A stretch of 64,000 nucleotides of DNA from Holdemania massiliensis. GTDB lineage: Bacteria > Bacillota_I > Bacilli_A > Erysipelotrichales > Erysipelotrichaceae. The stretch is taken from assembly GCF_022440805.1 (NCBI RefSeq), contig NZ_JAKNTK010000001.1, positions 1,488,001-1,552,000 of the forward strand, read 5' to 3'. The number at the start of each line of letters is the position of its first letter. The first letter of the stretch is position 1. Below, one piece after another: positions 35,463 to 42,860 of the stretch. The position numbers were made by a program, and so were the translations under genes. The notes below the pieces were generated by a model that worked only from the letters and a program-made list of their open reading frames with translations, was not told the DNA's origin and searched no databases.

Positions 35463-36481
35463 AAATCGGACTGTTGGGCGGAACCTTTGATCCAATCCAT
35501 AACGGTCATCTGGCGATCGCCAAGACGGCTTTGAAGCAGCTGAGATTGGATCAGGTCTGGTTTGTTCCGTCATTGAAAACCCCGTTGAAGGACCGGGTGC
35601 TGACATCCTTTGAACTGCGTGTGGCGATGATGGAGAAGGCGCTGCAGCCCTATCGGCGGATGAAGATCTGCCTGGTTGAAAAAGACCTGCCGACCCCTTC
35701 GTATACTATCAACACCGTCAGGACGTTGAAGAAACAGGTTCCTGACGCAGATTTCGTATGGATCATCGGCGATGATCAGTACGCCAATCTTGATCATTGG
35801 AAGGACGTTGATCAGCTGCGTCAGCTTGTCCAGTTTGCGGTATTCAGCCGACAGGGAATCGCCGTTAAGCAGCCGGGTTTTCTCTATGTAGAAAATTTCG
35901 CTCATTCCGCTTCCTCGACGGCTGTCCGGCAGGGAGCCTTGAAAGACGTGCCGAAGTCAGTGCGGCGGATCATTCATGACAGCGGGCTGTACGTGGAGGA
36001 GATAGCCAAGGCCTATTGCCATCCGCGCCGCTATCAGCACTGCGTTTCAGTGAGCGAGCTGGCGGTAAAACTGGCCAAAGCTCACGGCGTGAATCCGTGC
36101 AAAGCCTATATTGCGGGGATGCTGCATGATATCGCCAAGGGCTTGGATGAGGAAACTGCGCGCAGCTGGATTGAAGTCTACTGGCCGCAGGCTCTGGATC
36201 AGTCCTGGAAGATCTGGCATCAGTATATTGGGGCAACCTGGCTGAAAACCCGGCTGTATCTTTATGATCGTGAAATCATCGAAGCCGTCAGGGAACATAC
36301 AACCGGAGACTGCCGCAGTGATCTGGCAAAAATTATTTACATCGCGGATAAAATTGATCCTGGCCGCGGTTATGATATCCGCCGTCAGTTGGCGGTATGC
36401 ATGAAAGATCTGGATCAGGGTTTCCATCTGGTTCAGCAGGAACAGAAAATGTATTTACGCAAGGAGGGATTGAATGTCTGA
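35459..36481 (+). CDS. nadD: Fused nicotinate-nucleotide adenylyltransferase (NadD) - YqeK HD phosphohydrolase
   Basis: A 340-residue two-domain protein. Residues 1-185 are NadD: GGTFDPIHNGH (7-17), the WIIGDD loop and S150-A-S-S-T154, making deamido-NAD from NaMN and ATP. Residues 188-340 are YqeK: H194, the HD pair H223-D224 in GMLHDIAKG, then WHQYIGA and EHTTGD, matching the HD hydrolase that cleaves symmetrical Ap4A. In Bacillus these are two separate adjacent genes (nadD, yqeK). No stop or frameshift lies between them here. The fusion is in-frame and its linker is only a few residues. Coupled by ATGA to yhbY. Confidence 0.93.
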   Translation: MKIGLLGGTFDPIHNGHLAIAKTALKQLRLDQVWFVPSLKTPLKDRVLTSFELRVAMMEKALQPYRRMKICLVEKDLPTPSYTINTVRTLKKQVPDADFVWIIGDDQYANLDHWKDVDQLRQLVQFAVFSRQGIAVKQPGFLYVENFAHSASSTAVRQGALKDVPKSVRRIIHDSGLYVEEIAKAYCHPRRYQHCVSVSELAVKLAKAHGVNPCKAYIAGMLHDIAKGLDEETARSWIEVYWPQALDQSWKIWHQYIGATWLKTRLYLYDREIIEAVREHTTGDCRSDLAKIIYIADKIDPGRGYDIRRQLAVCMKDLDQGFHLVQQEQKMYLRKEGLNV

Positions 36482-36812
36482 ATTACTGCAGTTGGTGGTC
36501 AAGGCCGCAGATCAGCGCTTGGCGGAAGCGATTTCCGTGCTGGATTTCCGCGGTCACAGCCCGTTTACCGATTACTTTGTGATCGCTTCGGCCAAAAATG
36601 AACGAATGGCTGATTCCATCGTCGATCATGTGATTGAGGAAGCCGAAAAGGCCGGATTCGCGGTCCGCAATGTCGAAGGCGGACAGGGCAGCCGATGGCT
36701 GTTAGTCGATCTGTATGAGGTTGTCCTGCACGTCTTTGTCGGCGAAGAACGGCAGGTGTATAATCTGGAAAAGCTGTGGGGTGATCTGCCGCGGATTGAG
36801 GTCGAGCTATGA
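36474..36812 (+). CDS. rsfS: Ribosome silencing factor RsfS
   Basis: A 112-residue RsfS/Iojap protein that binds uL14 and blocks subunit joining in starvation. FRGHSPFTDYFVIASAKNER (split: SPFTDYFVIAS) and SRWLLVDLYEVVLHVF are the family signatures. AAGGAGGGA ribosome site lies inside the 3' end of the preceding gene; overlap is 8 bases. Confidence 0.94.
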   Translation: MSELLQLVVKAADQRLAEAISVLDFRGHSPFTDYFVIASAKNERMADSIVDHVIEEAEKAGFAVRNVEGGQGSRWLLVDLYEVVLHVFVGEERQVYNLEKLWGDLPRIEVEL

Positions 36813-37510
36813 GCTATGACAGTCTGGCAGCTTATTATGATGCTTTGGTCAAGGATGAGGAAGCCACGGCAGCCTGGCTGGATTATACCCGGCGCTATCT
36901 TGAACCGTGTTCATTGCTGGAGCTGGCCTGCGGCAGCGGTGAGATTTCGATTGCCTTAGCCGAAGCAGGGTACACTGTCGATGCGACTGACTTATCCCCA
37001 GCCATGATTCAGGCAGCTCAGGCGAAACCCCATCCAGACGCGGTAACTTTTCGTGTTATGGACATGCTGAACATGCAGACAGCGCTGTCAGTGGAAGGCA
37101 TTGTGTGCTATTGCGACAGCTTAAATTATCTGACGTCGCTGGATCAGGTGGGACAGTTTATGGATCAAGCTGCGGAATTGCTTGAACCTCATGGCGTTTT
37201 GTTGTTTGATATGCATACGCCTCAGCGATTGGAAGAGTTCACTGAGGAATATATTGAAGAAGGGGTGCTGGAAGATACGCTGTATCAATGGACGATCTTA
37301 AGTGATGAGGATCGGATTTATCAGCACTTTGCTTTCTGGACGTCAGAAGGACTGAAAGAGGAACATCACGTCCAGACTGTTTTCGATCCGCAGGCTGTGC
37401 TTCAGCGAATGGAAGCGGCCGGATTTGAAGTAGAAATCATGACGGATTTTACTCAGCCGGGAATTCAGCCGGGTGAAAAATTATTTTACGCAGGGAGGAA
37501 GAAAGCATGA
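36809..37510 (+). CDS. yqeM: YqeM-like class I SAM-dependent methyltransferase
   Basis: A 233-residue methyltransferase. Motif I is LLELACGSGEISIAL (about 37-51), then VDATDLSPAMI (motif II) and VEGIVCYCDSLNYL (motif III/IV). The target is unknown. Position matches Bacillus yqeM at the end of the yqe operon. Start overlaps rsfS by four bases. Confidence 0.85.
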   Translation: MSYDSLAAYYDALVKDEEATAAWLDYTRRYLEPCSLLELACGSGEISIALAEAGYTVDATDLSPAMIQAAQAKPHPDAVTFRVMDMLNMQTALSVEGIVCYCDSLNYLTSLDQVGQFMDQAAELLEPHGVLLFDMHTPQRLEEFTEEYIEEGVLEDTLYQWTILSDEDRIYQHFAFWTSEGLKEEHHVQTVFDPQAVLQRMEAAGFEVEIMTDFTQPGIQPGEKLFYAGRKKA

Positions 37511-38199
37511 TCGCAATTATCGGAGCGATGAAGGTTGAAATCGACGCGCTGCTGGCCTTGATGGAGGACGTCGAAGCCAGCTCAATTCAGAAGATTCCGT
37601 TTTATACCGGAAAGCTGGCTGATGTTCCGGTGGTTGTCACGCAAAGCGGCGTCGGCAAAACGTTAGCCGCGATGAGTACCACGCTGCTGCTGGAACATTT
37701 TGATGTCAGCGGTGTGATCAATATCGGCACAGCCGGCGGATTAATGGAAAATCAGGAGGTTCTGGATGTCGTCATTTCCACGCGGATTGCGCATCATGAT
37801 GTGGATGTGCCAGGGTGGAATCATGGCTTCGGCCTGGATAACCCGTGCTGCTTTGCCGCGGATGAACGGTGTGTTCAGGCTGTTTCCCAGGTCATTCAAG
37901 AGCATGACCGGGCCTGGATCGGTCCGATTGCTTCCGGCGATTGCTTTGTCAATACCGCACAACAGGTCGCAAGGATCAAACAGGAATACCCTGAGGCGCT
38001 GTGTGCGGAAATGGAAGCCGCGTCGATCGCGCAGGTCTCTGCACATTATGGCGTTCCGTTTGTCGTTGTGCGTTCGCTGTCCGACATTACGTTAAAAGCA
38101 GGCAATGAAATGACGTTTGAAGAATATGCGCAGAAAGCCTCTGTCCGTTCGGCGGCATGGTGTGAAAAGGTTGTTGTGAAGCTGGCTGAGTGCTTATGA
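37507..38199 (+). CDS. mtnN: 5'-methylthioadenosine/S-adenosylhomocysteine nucleosidase
   Basis: A 230-residue nucleosidase that recycles SAH and MTA, the by-products of methylation and polyamine synthesis. IGAMKVEIDALL at the start, the GTAGGL loop and the CAEMEAASIAQV segment with the ribose-binding Met-Glu are all present; the catalytic Asp is in VRSLSDI. Placed directly after a methyltransferase (ATGA overlap), it fits removal of SAH. Confidence 0.94.
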   Translation: MIAIIGAMKVEIDALLALMEDVEASSIQKIPFYTGKLADVPVVVTQSGVGKTLAAMSTTLLLEHFDVSGVINIGTAGGLMENQEVLDVVISTRIAHHDVDVPGWNHGFGLDNPCCFAADERCVQAVSQVIQEHDRAWIGPIASGDCFVNTAQQVARIKQEYPEALCAEMEAASIAQVSAHYGVPFVVVRSLSDITLKAGNEMTFEEYAQKASVRSAAWCEKVVVKLAECL

Positions 38200-38795
38200 G
38201 TGAAACGCTTCGATTCTGGCTGGAACGGATCATGACTGTTGAGTTCTGGGTGGAAGCACTCTCGGCGTTTAAAGATCTGGGACCCTTGGCTCCAATCTGT
38301 TTGGCCTTGGTGGAATCCTTGATTCCAGCCTTGCCGTTAGTCGCGATTGTGACGATCAATATCAGCGCCCATGGTGCGATACTGGGGTTTCTGTATTCCT
38401 GGATTGGAACGACGTTAGGTTCGCTGATCGTCTTTCTGTTTTTCCGGCGGCTTGTCAAACACCGGCTGATGCCTTGGTTCAGCCGCAGTACTTCGATTCA
38501 AAAAGCCTTGAATTGGGTGGCCGGACGCAATGCCGCGGTGCTGTTCATTTTAGTCGCAATGCCGTTTACACCCAGTTCCTTCATCAACATTGCTTTCGGC
38601 CTGTCTGATTTTGAAGAATCAAAATTTATTAAAACTTTGATCGCGGCGAAGCTGATCATGATGTTTGGCTTAAGCGTATTCGGCAAGACGTTAAGCATCT
38701 CGTTTACCCGTCCGGTTTATCTGATCTTGGCCGTTGGAATCTTAGCTGTTCTGTACTGCGTTTCTGTTCATTTCCGAAAAAAGCATGGGTTATAA
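38196..38795 (+). CDS. VTT-domain (DedA/TVP38-like) membrane protein
   Basis: A 199-residue protein with about five membrane segments. PICLALVESLIPALPLVAIVT followed by WIGTTLGSLIVFLFFRRL, and VAMPFTPSSFINIAFGLS, are typical of the VTT/SNARE-associated family, linked to lipid scrambling or undecaprenyl-phosphate transport. The ATG overlaps the mtnN stop (ATGA), and coupling replaces a clear Shine-Dalgarno. It is the last gene in the operon. Confidence 0.8.
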   Translation: MSETLRFWLERIMTVEFWVEALSAFKDLGPLAPICLALVESLIPALPLVAIVTINISAHGAILGFLYSWIGTTLGSLIVFLFFRRLVKHRLMPWFSRSTSIQKALNWVAGRNAAVLFILVAMPFTPSSFINIAFGLSDFEESKFIKTLIAAKLIMMFGLSVFGKTLSISFTRPVYLILAVGILAVLYCVSVHFRKKHGL

Positions 38796-38928
38796 TCAAT
38801 CAACCTGAATTTGTTAAACTTCGGGAATTGAGTTTGGAACAGTAAAACAGGATCAGCGAATAAGGCTATACTGAAAGTTTCGTTATTGTTAAGGCTGACC
38901 TGTATTCTGGGTCCTGAGGTCTATAAAA

Positions 38929-38982
38929 AAGGATGCGTTATGAGTTTTTCTGTTTTCCAGAATTTCTCCATAGCGCATCCTT
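38929..38982. terminator. Large bidirectional terminator
   Basis: A 14-bp stem AAGGATGCGTTATG/CATAGCGCATCCTT (one G-T) with a 26-base loop. T runs lie on both sides: TTATTATTT on plus and seven Ts on minus. It separates the yqe operon from the convergent purO gene. The 38796-38928 stretch holds nothing else recognised. Confidence 0.85.
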
Positions 38983-39015
38983 ATTATTTGATTTCAACTT
39001 CTTGTCAGCAACGTC

Positions 39016-39729
39016 TTAGGCGTGTTTATTGACAATCCGAGTTTCTGTTTCACCGCTTGCCAGATCGATCATCCGAACAAACAGCGAAACCTTATTGTCA
39101 GGATTCAGATTTGTCCATAACAGTTCTGTCATGGCATCCAGTGAATCGAGGATTTCCACCCGTTTTGGTTCCCCTTCAAAGCTTGGCAGCGGATCACCGT
39201 CATGCATGTAGGTATGGATGAAATGGCCTTCGCCGGCCAGCGGATTTTCGTAAGCAAAGGTGTAGCGGTGGCAGGACTGCGGATCGCCGTCGCTGCTCTT
39301 TAAGATGGACAGTGCATAGTTGAACTTGCCGCTTTCAATATGCAGAATCCCTGAAATGCGGGGCGTAAAGTTCGGCCCATCCGGCTCAAATTCCCGGCTG
39401 CGCAGCGCTTGTTCAAAAGTCAGCTGACGATCCATGCCGGCATAAATCGTATCGGTCTGATCACCGTTGGTGACGATGGTCTTGTTGCCCAAGACACGAA
39501 CCGGAGCATAAATAATTAAGGATGGATCAACCAGCTTTGACGGATCGTAGGCCTGCGTGCGGATGCCCTGACCCTCCGTGACAAAAATACGATTACGGCT
39601 GTTTTCACTGCGTCCCATGATAAAATAAGCTGCTACGGCTTTGCGTCCGTCTGGCGTTTTACCCAGTACGATGCCCCGTCCGGGGTAGGTGTTCTGTTGA
39701 AGATCGTCTTTGAGTGAGATTTTTTGCAT
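39016..39729 (-). CDS. purO: IMP cyclohydrolase, PurO type
   Basis: A 237-residue IMP cyclohydrolase of the archaeal-type PurO family, closing FAICAR to IMP, the last step of purine synthesis. YPGRGIVLGKTPDGRKAVAAYFIMGRS (split: YPGRGIVLG, AAYFIMGRSE) and the central NPLAGEGHFIHTY are typical. Many bacteria use the bifunctional PurH instead. A GGGAGG ribosome site precedes the ATG, and a ZTP riboswitch sits in its 5' leader, which fits purine/one-carbon control. Confidence 0.88.
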   Translation of the reverse strand: MQKISLKDDLQQNTYPGRGIVLGKTPDGRKAVAAYFIMGRSENSRNRIFVTEGQGIRTQAYDPSKLVDPSLIIYAPVRVLGNKTIVTNGDQTDTIYAGMDRQLTFEQALRSREFEPDGPNFTPRISGILHIESGKFNYALSILKSSDGDPQSCHRYTFAYENPLAGEGHFIHTYMHDGDPLPSFEGEPKRVEILDSLDAMTELLWTNLNPDNKVSLFVRMIDLASGETETRIVNKHA

Positions 39730-39751
39730 AAATTTTCCTCCCTAAATATGA

Positions 39752-39843
39752 CGGGAAATGCATTCCCGGCCCAGGCGGTCGGCTGATTCCGGCTTGTGCT
39801 CCCTGTGGTTATTCCACTGATCCGCCAGTTGCACATCCAACAA
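39752..39843 (-). promoter_or_regulatory. ZTP (pfl) riboswitch upstream of purO
   Basis: Read on the minus strand, the leader has GGATGTGCAACTGGCGG, then a GTGG/CCAC hairpin (39805-39817), AGGGAGC, and the diagnostic 3' block CCGCCTGGGC (39769-39778). GGCGG and CCGCC form the conserved pseudoknot pair. A hairpin CGGGAA/TTCCCG (39752-39768) follows as a possible expression platform; its T run is weak, so transcriptional versus translational control is unclear. ZTP signals shortage of 10-formyl-THF for purine synthesis. Confidence 0.88.
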
Positions 39844-39844
39844 G

Positions 39845-39873
39845 AGTTTAGACTATTCCGCGGAAAAAAACAA
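39845..39873 (-). promoter_or_regulatory. Promoter of the ZTP riboswitch-purO transcript
   Basis: On the minus strand: -35 TTGTTT (39868-39873), 17-bp spacer and -10 TAAACT (39845-39850), just before the aptamer. Confidence 0.65.
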
Positions 39874-39911
39874 GATCATAAAAAATTTTAAATCCTTAAC
39901 GCAGTGCATAA

Positions 39912-39936
39912 ATAAAAAAGCGGACAGGATCCGCTT
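39912..39936 (-). terminator. Terminator of the AT-rich membrane-anchored protein gene
   Basis: On the minus strand, AAGCGGA/TCCGCTT with a 5-base loop and a T run, 8 bases after the stop. Confidence 0.88.
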
Positions 39937-39944
39937 AAATTGGT

Positions 39945-40718
39945 TTACTCCAGGAATACGCACTGTGCATTTGTAAAGGTAGCCAATCCACTCACACTCA
40001 CTTCCATATCAAAGGATACTACAAAGTATGTCCTGATACTGGCACCGAATGAGTTGTCAGCGTCCACATACGCTGATATTGAACAGCTTTTTCCCTTACA
40101 AGTCATAGTTAATTCACTTGACTTTTGGAATTTAGCACTGCTTGGAGATTTCAAACTGGCCTTGGCTAACTTTTTAGCATAATCCCAAGCTGTCGTGAAT
40201 TTTGATGAAGTATAATCGTAAGTGTTTTCAATGCTGTTATAGATATCAAGCGTTTCCTTAGTTGAAGAATTTTCATAATCATCATATATAATCTGTCCGT
40301 TTTTCTTAACTCTATTGGAACTGCTATTAATATCGTACTTATTTCCATTACTAAGGAAATAACGTAAACGCCAATTCTCTCCAATTACACGACCATGCAT
40401 TCCGTCTTCAACAGAGAACATTTTTTCAAAAGACATATTTTCAAAGTTTGAAGACTCTATGATAACATCATATATTTTGTCGTTAGCATTCCATGTAGTA
40501 TTGATCTTTACGTTCTTTAATCCAAGTCCTTCGGCTCTTCCCTTGAGTTCCTGAACAAAGGCATTTTTATCAAGACCACCTTCTTTTAAAGCATAGTCTT
40601 CGCTGTCTATGTAATTCATTCTATAAGCAATGAATGCAATTACTAAAATAACCGACCCAAGAATGATGAATAGTTTATACCGTTGAAAGAATGAAGAAGT
40701 GTTAGTATTGTTTTCCAT
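39945..40718 (-). CDS. Membrane-anchored protein of unknown function
   Basis: A 257-residue protein. One N-terminal membrane helix (about 14-31: LFIILGSVILVIAFIAY) places the rest outside or at the membrane. The C-terminal domain (about 180-257) has LKSPSSAKF and YVDADNSFGASIR, a motif pair seen in many small accessory bacterial proteins of unknown role, with two Cys in CKGKSC and one near the end. Codon use is clearly more AT-rich than in flanking core genes, suggesting transfer. GGGAGG ribosome site. It is divergent from the RHH gene across a palindromic operator. Confidence 0.75.
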   Translation of the reverse strand: MENNTNTSSFFQRYKLFIILGSVILVIAFIAYRMNYIDSEDYALKEGGLDKNAFVQELKGRAEGLGLKNVKINTTWNANDKIYDVIIESSNFENMSFEKMFSVEDGMHGRVIGENWRLRYFLSNGNKYDINSSSNRVKKNGQIIYDDYENSSTKETLDIYNSIENTYDYTSSKFTTAWDYAKKLAKASLKSPSSAKFQKSSELTMTCKGKSCSISAYVDADNSFGASIRTYFVVSFDMEVSVSGLATFTNAQCVFLE

Positions 40719-40755
40719 ATTTAGTTTCCTCCCTTATATGTATCTTTACATTATC

Positions 40756-40783
40756 ATTGTAGCACGCATAATTCAAGTGTAAA
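40756..40783 (-). promoter_or_regulatory. Divergent promoter of the membrane-anchored protein gene
   Basis: On the minus strand: -35 TTTACA (40778-40783), 16-bp spacer, extended -10 TGC-TACAAT (hexamer at 40756-40761). The -35 lies within the same palindrome. Confidence 0.55.
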
Positions 40784-40785
40784 TT
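40757..40785 (+). promoter_or_regulatory. Promoter of the RHH gene, overlapping the palindrome
   Basis: TTGTAG (40757-40762), 17-bp spacer and TAAATT (40780-40785); the -10 lies within the palindrome at 40776-40790. Confidence 0.5.
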
Positions 40786-40790
40786 ACACT
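40776..40790. promoter_or_regulatory. 15-bp palindromic operator candidate
   Basis: AGTGTAA-A-TTACACT is a perfect dyad apart from the central base. It covers the -35 of the minus-strand gene and the -10 of the plus-strand RHH gene, so one bound repressor could silence both. The RHH protein next to it is the obvious candidate. Confidence 0.65.
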
Positions 40791-40850
40791 GAATAATAGG
40801 TGTTTATCCCTTTGCTAAAAAACGTTACTGTTTATGTGGAGGTGTATATC

Positions 40851-41018
40851 ATGGGTTTCAAAATTGAAAAAGAAGAATATGTAAACAGAACATTTCGTAT
40901 ATCCAAAAAGCTTGTTGAAGAAATGGAAATCATCTGCAATGAAAAGAATATTTCTTTAAACAAACTGGTAGTTAAGTGCATAGAATACGCACTAAAAAAT
41001 TTGGATGATACTGAATAA
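40851..41018 (+). CDS. Ribbon-helix-helix (Arc/CopG-like) small DNA-binding protein
   Basis: A 55-residue protein. A short strand (VNRTFRISKKL) followed by two helices (VEEMEIICNEKN and SLNKLVVKCIEYALKNL) fits an Arc/MetJ-type ribbon-helix-helix repressor, which works as a dimer. The ATG at 40851 has GGAGGTG 7 bases upstream; the longer frame from 40800 is not supported. AT-rich like its neighbours. No toxin partner is seen, so a stand-alone regulator of the divergent gene is more likely than an antitoxin. Confidence 0.78.
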   Translation: MGFKIEKEEYVNRTFRISKKLVEEMEIICNEKNISLNKLVVKCIEYALKNLDDTE

Positions 41019-41035
41019 GGGGCAACCCCCTTTTT
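41017..41035. terminator. Compact terminator shared by convergent small genes
   Basis: AAGGGG-CAA-CCCCTT stem-loop with T runs on both strands. It overlaps the stop of the RHH gene and could also end the minus-strand 60-residue gene transcript. Confidence 0.8.
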
Positions 41036-41093
41036 ATTATAAAGTTATTATGAAATGATCTTTGGCAATAACAATTCATGATTTTACCTGTTT

Positions 41094-41276
41094 TCATGAT
41101 AATTTGTATTTATTGGTTTTCTTAAAACCAGGACAGATAACAATACGCACACATGAATCATCCATTTCATCCCTAATGATTCTGACTTCCTGTGGAGTAT
41201 TGATATAGATAACATTTTCATTGGATACAGGTATTATGATAATTATTCCACAATCCTGACAATGAGTATATTCCAT
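41094..41276 (-). CDS. Small 60-residue Cys-containing protein, unknown function
   Basis: The 60 residues include an N-terminal CQDC pair (6-9) and two later Cys (41 and 48), possibly a zinc ribbon, with a hydrophobic IIIIIPV run. I do not recognise a family. Support for it being real is a near-perfect ribosome site AAGGAGGTGA 5 bases before the ATG. Its AT-rich composition matches the accessory patch. Confidence 0.6.
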   Translation of the reverse strand: MEYTHCQDCGIIIIIPVSNENVIYINTPQEVRIIRDEMDDSCVRIVICPGFKKTNKYKLS

Positions 41277-41374
41277 TATTTCACCTCCTTCCCTATAGTT
41301 TAAAGCAAACTGAAAAGGGCGGACTTCTGCCTCCTGAATTTAACATTTTGTTCCTTCCTTTCAATAATAAAATG

Positions 41375-41416
41375 ACGCTTCCCAAATAGGTTATTAAAGT
41401 AACCCTAGGGAAGCGT
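41375..41416. repeat. Long imperfect hairpin
   Basis: Outer 9-bp stem ACGCTTCCC/GGGAAGCGT and inner TAGGTTA/TAACC-C-TA with a small loop. Neither side has a clean T run, so it is not a standard terminator; it may be a mobile-element end or RNA structure. Confidence 0.65.
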
Positions 41417-41616
41417 ATTACACATCTTTAAGTATTTTGTTTCATTGTCTTCTTAATCTTACGCCACAATTTTCACTGTTTCAGGCATCGTAAGTTTGAT
41501 GAAGTTGTAGAACTGATTATATATAATGAGGGATAATCTATTTAAGGATATAGTTTTCAGAATTAAAGAAAAAGATTTGCTGGAAACTTTCTTGTGTCAG
41601 GAAATTTTGGATAGAG

Positions 41617-41652
41617 TTGAACAAATAGCAATTTTCAATTGTATTTGTTCAA
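41617..41652. repeat. Perfect 11-bp hairpin with extension
   Basis: TTGAACAAATA/TATTTGTTCAA pairs perfectly, continuing as CAATT/AATTG after one bulged G, with a TTC loop. Confidence 0.7.
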
Positions 41653-41905
41653 CGCATGACCACTTATTAAAAACAGACTGCTTCAACAGTCGTATAATAA
41701 GTCATTTGCTTATAAGCTCATCATTCCTATGTTCATGTTAACATAAACTCTGTTACAGTTTAATCCAGACACTGAATCTGTTTGGCATAGGGAATATCTA
41801 AAAGACTTATTTCTTGGTTCAGTAAAAATGTATCATGACTTGATGCTTCCTATTACTTGTTCTTTGTGATTATTATATCACAAATAAATTATAATGTCAA
41901 TTTTA

Positions 41906-41919
41906 TTGATAATTATCAA
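41906..41919. repeat. 14-bp perfect palindrome
   Basis: TTGATAATTATCAA, followed shortly by another TTATCAA half-site (41923-41928 region). Could be a regulator site, but no gene start is next to it. Confidence 0.55.
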
Positions 41920-42261
41920 GACTTATCAATTCATAATGGTGCATTAAAATAGTGTTCATTATCTTTTACTTTATATTATATCAATATTTGAACACAAAAT
42001 TTATAGGCTGGAGAAGTATAGAAGGTTGAAAATGACGCAGCAAATTAAAAATTTTAAAAGCTGTTTCTAATAGAAACATAAAAAAGTGAATTTACGGCAC
42101 AGCTGTTTTATTAAGGTTGTTTTCAATGTATTTAATCAGTGCTATTCTGTAAAAACAAAAACAGCTGATCTAGTTGATTATAAGGGCAGAGCTATGATGG
42201 GAAAATAGTTTCCTGATATAAAAAGTAAATAAAAAGTGACTCTATGTAGAGAGTAAAAGAA

Positions 42262-42279
42262 AAGCCCTGAAAATTCAGG
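42262..42279 (-). terminator. Terminator of the thioredoxin-like gene
   Basis: On the minus strand, CCTGA/TCAGG with an AATTT-type loop followed by GCTTTTCTTTT, right after the stop codon. Confidence 0.7.
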
Positions 42280-42281
42280 AC

Positions 42282-42860
42282 TTACTCAGGCTGTTCAATT
42301 AATTCACCCTGTTCTTCAACTTCACCTGTCCAGACGCCGTTGTCAATCATCCAGAGCTTCAGACTCACAGCATCAATCGGATCTTCTTTGTTCCAGCTGA
42401 GAACATTGTTGATGGTCTGCGTACCGTCATCGGCAATTGTCAGGGAAACAAAGGCCGGGAAGCTTTCAAAGCCCCACTGGCTTTTCAGCTTGGCTGCCGG
42501 ATAATACTCACCCAGACTTGTCAGATCATAAAATTCAAACGCATTCAGTGCAGTTGTTTTTAGTTCCTGCGCTAAAGGCTTAAAAACATATTCATTGATA
42601 TAGGCGCAGTCATCATTATCCGGACGGCAGAAATAAATCGTGTGCGTGCCGGGGCCTAATTCTGGCTGAGCAGAGGCTGAGGCCGGTGCTGCGTCGTCGG
42701 ATGGCTCAACAGAACGAAGCATAGCGGAAGGTTCCGCGGCGCTTAAATAACTTTCTTCGATGCCGGTTGCGGCTTTGGGTTCCAGCGCCCGGTAAGAAAA
42801 CAAGGTTGCACTGCTGAGAAAAAGGAATCCCATCGATCCGATCATCAGTTTCTTTAACAC
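42282..42860 (-). CDS. Membrane-anchored thioredoxin-fold-like protein
   Basis: A 192-residue protein. An N-terminal hydrophobic helix (about 5-24) is followed by a Ser/Ala/Pro/Glu-rich linker (about 35-70) and a domain with IYFCRPDNDDCAYINEYVF, a C-x6-C pair, and FESFPAFVSL, which looks like the cis-proline region of a thioredoxin fold. The Cys spacing is not the classic CxxC, so redox activity is uncertain. The GTG at 42860 with GAGGAG nine bases upstream is preferred over an upstream TTG. Divergent from tseB. Confidence 0.6.
   Translation of the reverse strand: MLKKLMIGSMGFLFLSSATLFSYRALEPKAATGIEESYLSAAEPSAMLRSVEPSDDAAPASASAQPELGPGTHTIYFCRPDNDDCAYINEYVFKPLAQELKTTALNAFEFYDLTSLGEYYPAAKLKSQWGFESFPAFVSLTIADDGTQTINNVLSWNKEDPIDAVSLKLWMIDNGVWTGEVEEQGELIEQPE

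Larger units (their letters stand above)
41277..42261. other. AT-rich stretch without a convincing gene
   Basis: Nearly 1 kb with no open frame that has both a ribosome site and plausible protein character. It contains hairpins at 41375-41416 and 41617-41652, a GACTG/CAGTC hairpin near 41669, a palindrome at 41906-41919 and an inverted repeat GTGTTCA/TGAACAC (41952-41958, 41989-41995). It may be a decayed accessory insertion or hold short RNAs. Confidence 0.6.

Noticed and set aside
40851..41276. RHH protein plus 60-residue protein as a toxin-antitoxin pair
   Set aside because: The two genes are convergent, not co-directional, with a terminator between them, and the 60-residue protein has no toxin-family features.
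41526..41741. 71-residue open frame in the AT-rich region
   Set aside because: No ribosome site, and a perfect hairpin lies inside it. The protein shows no recognisable family.
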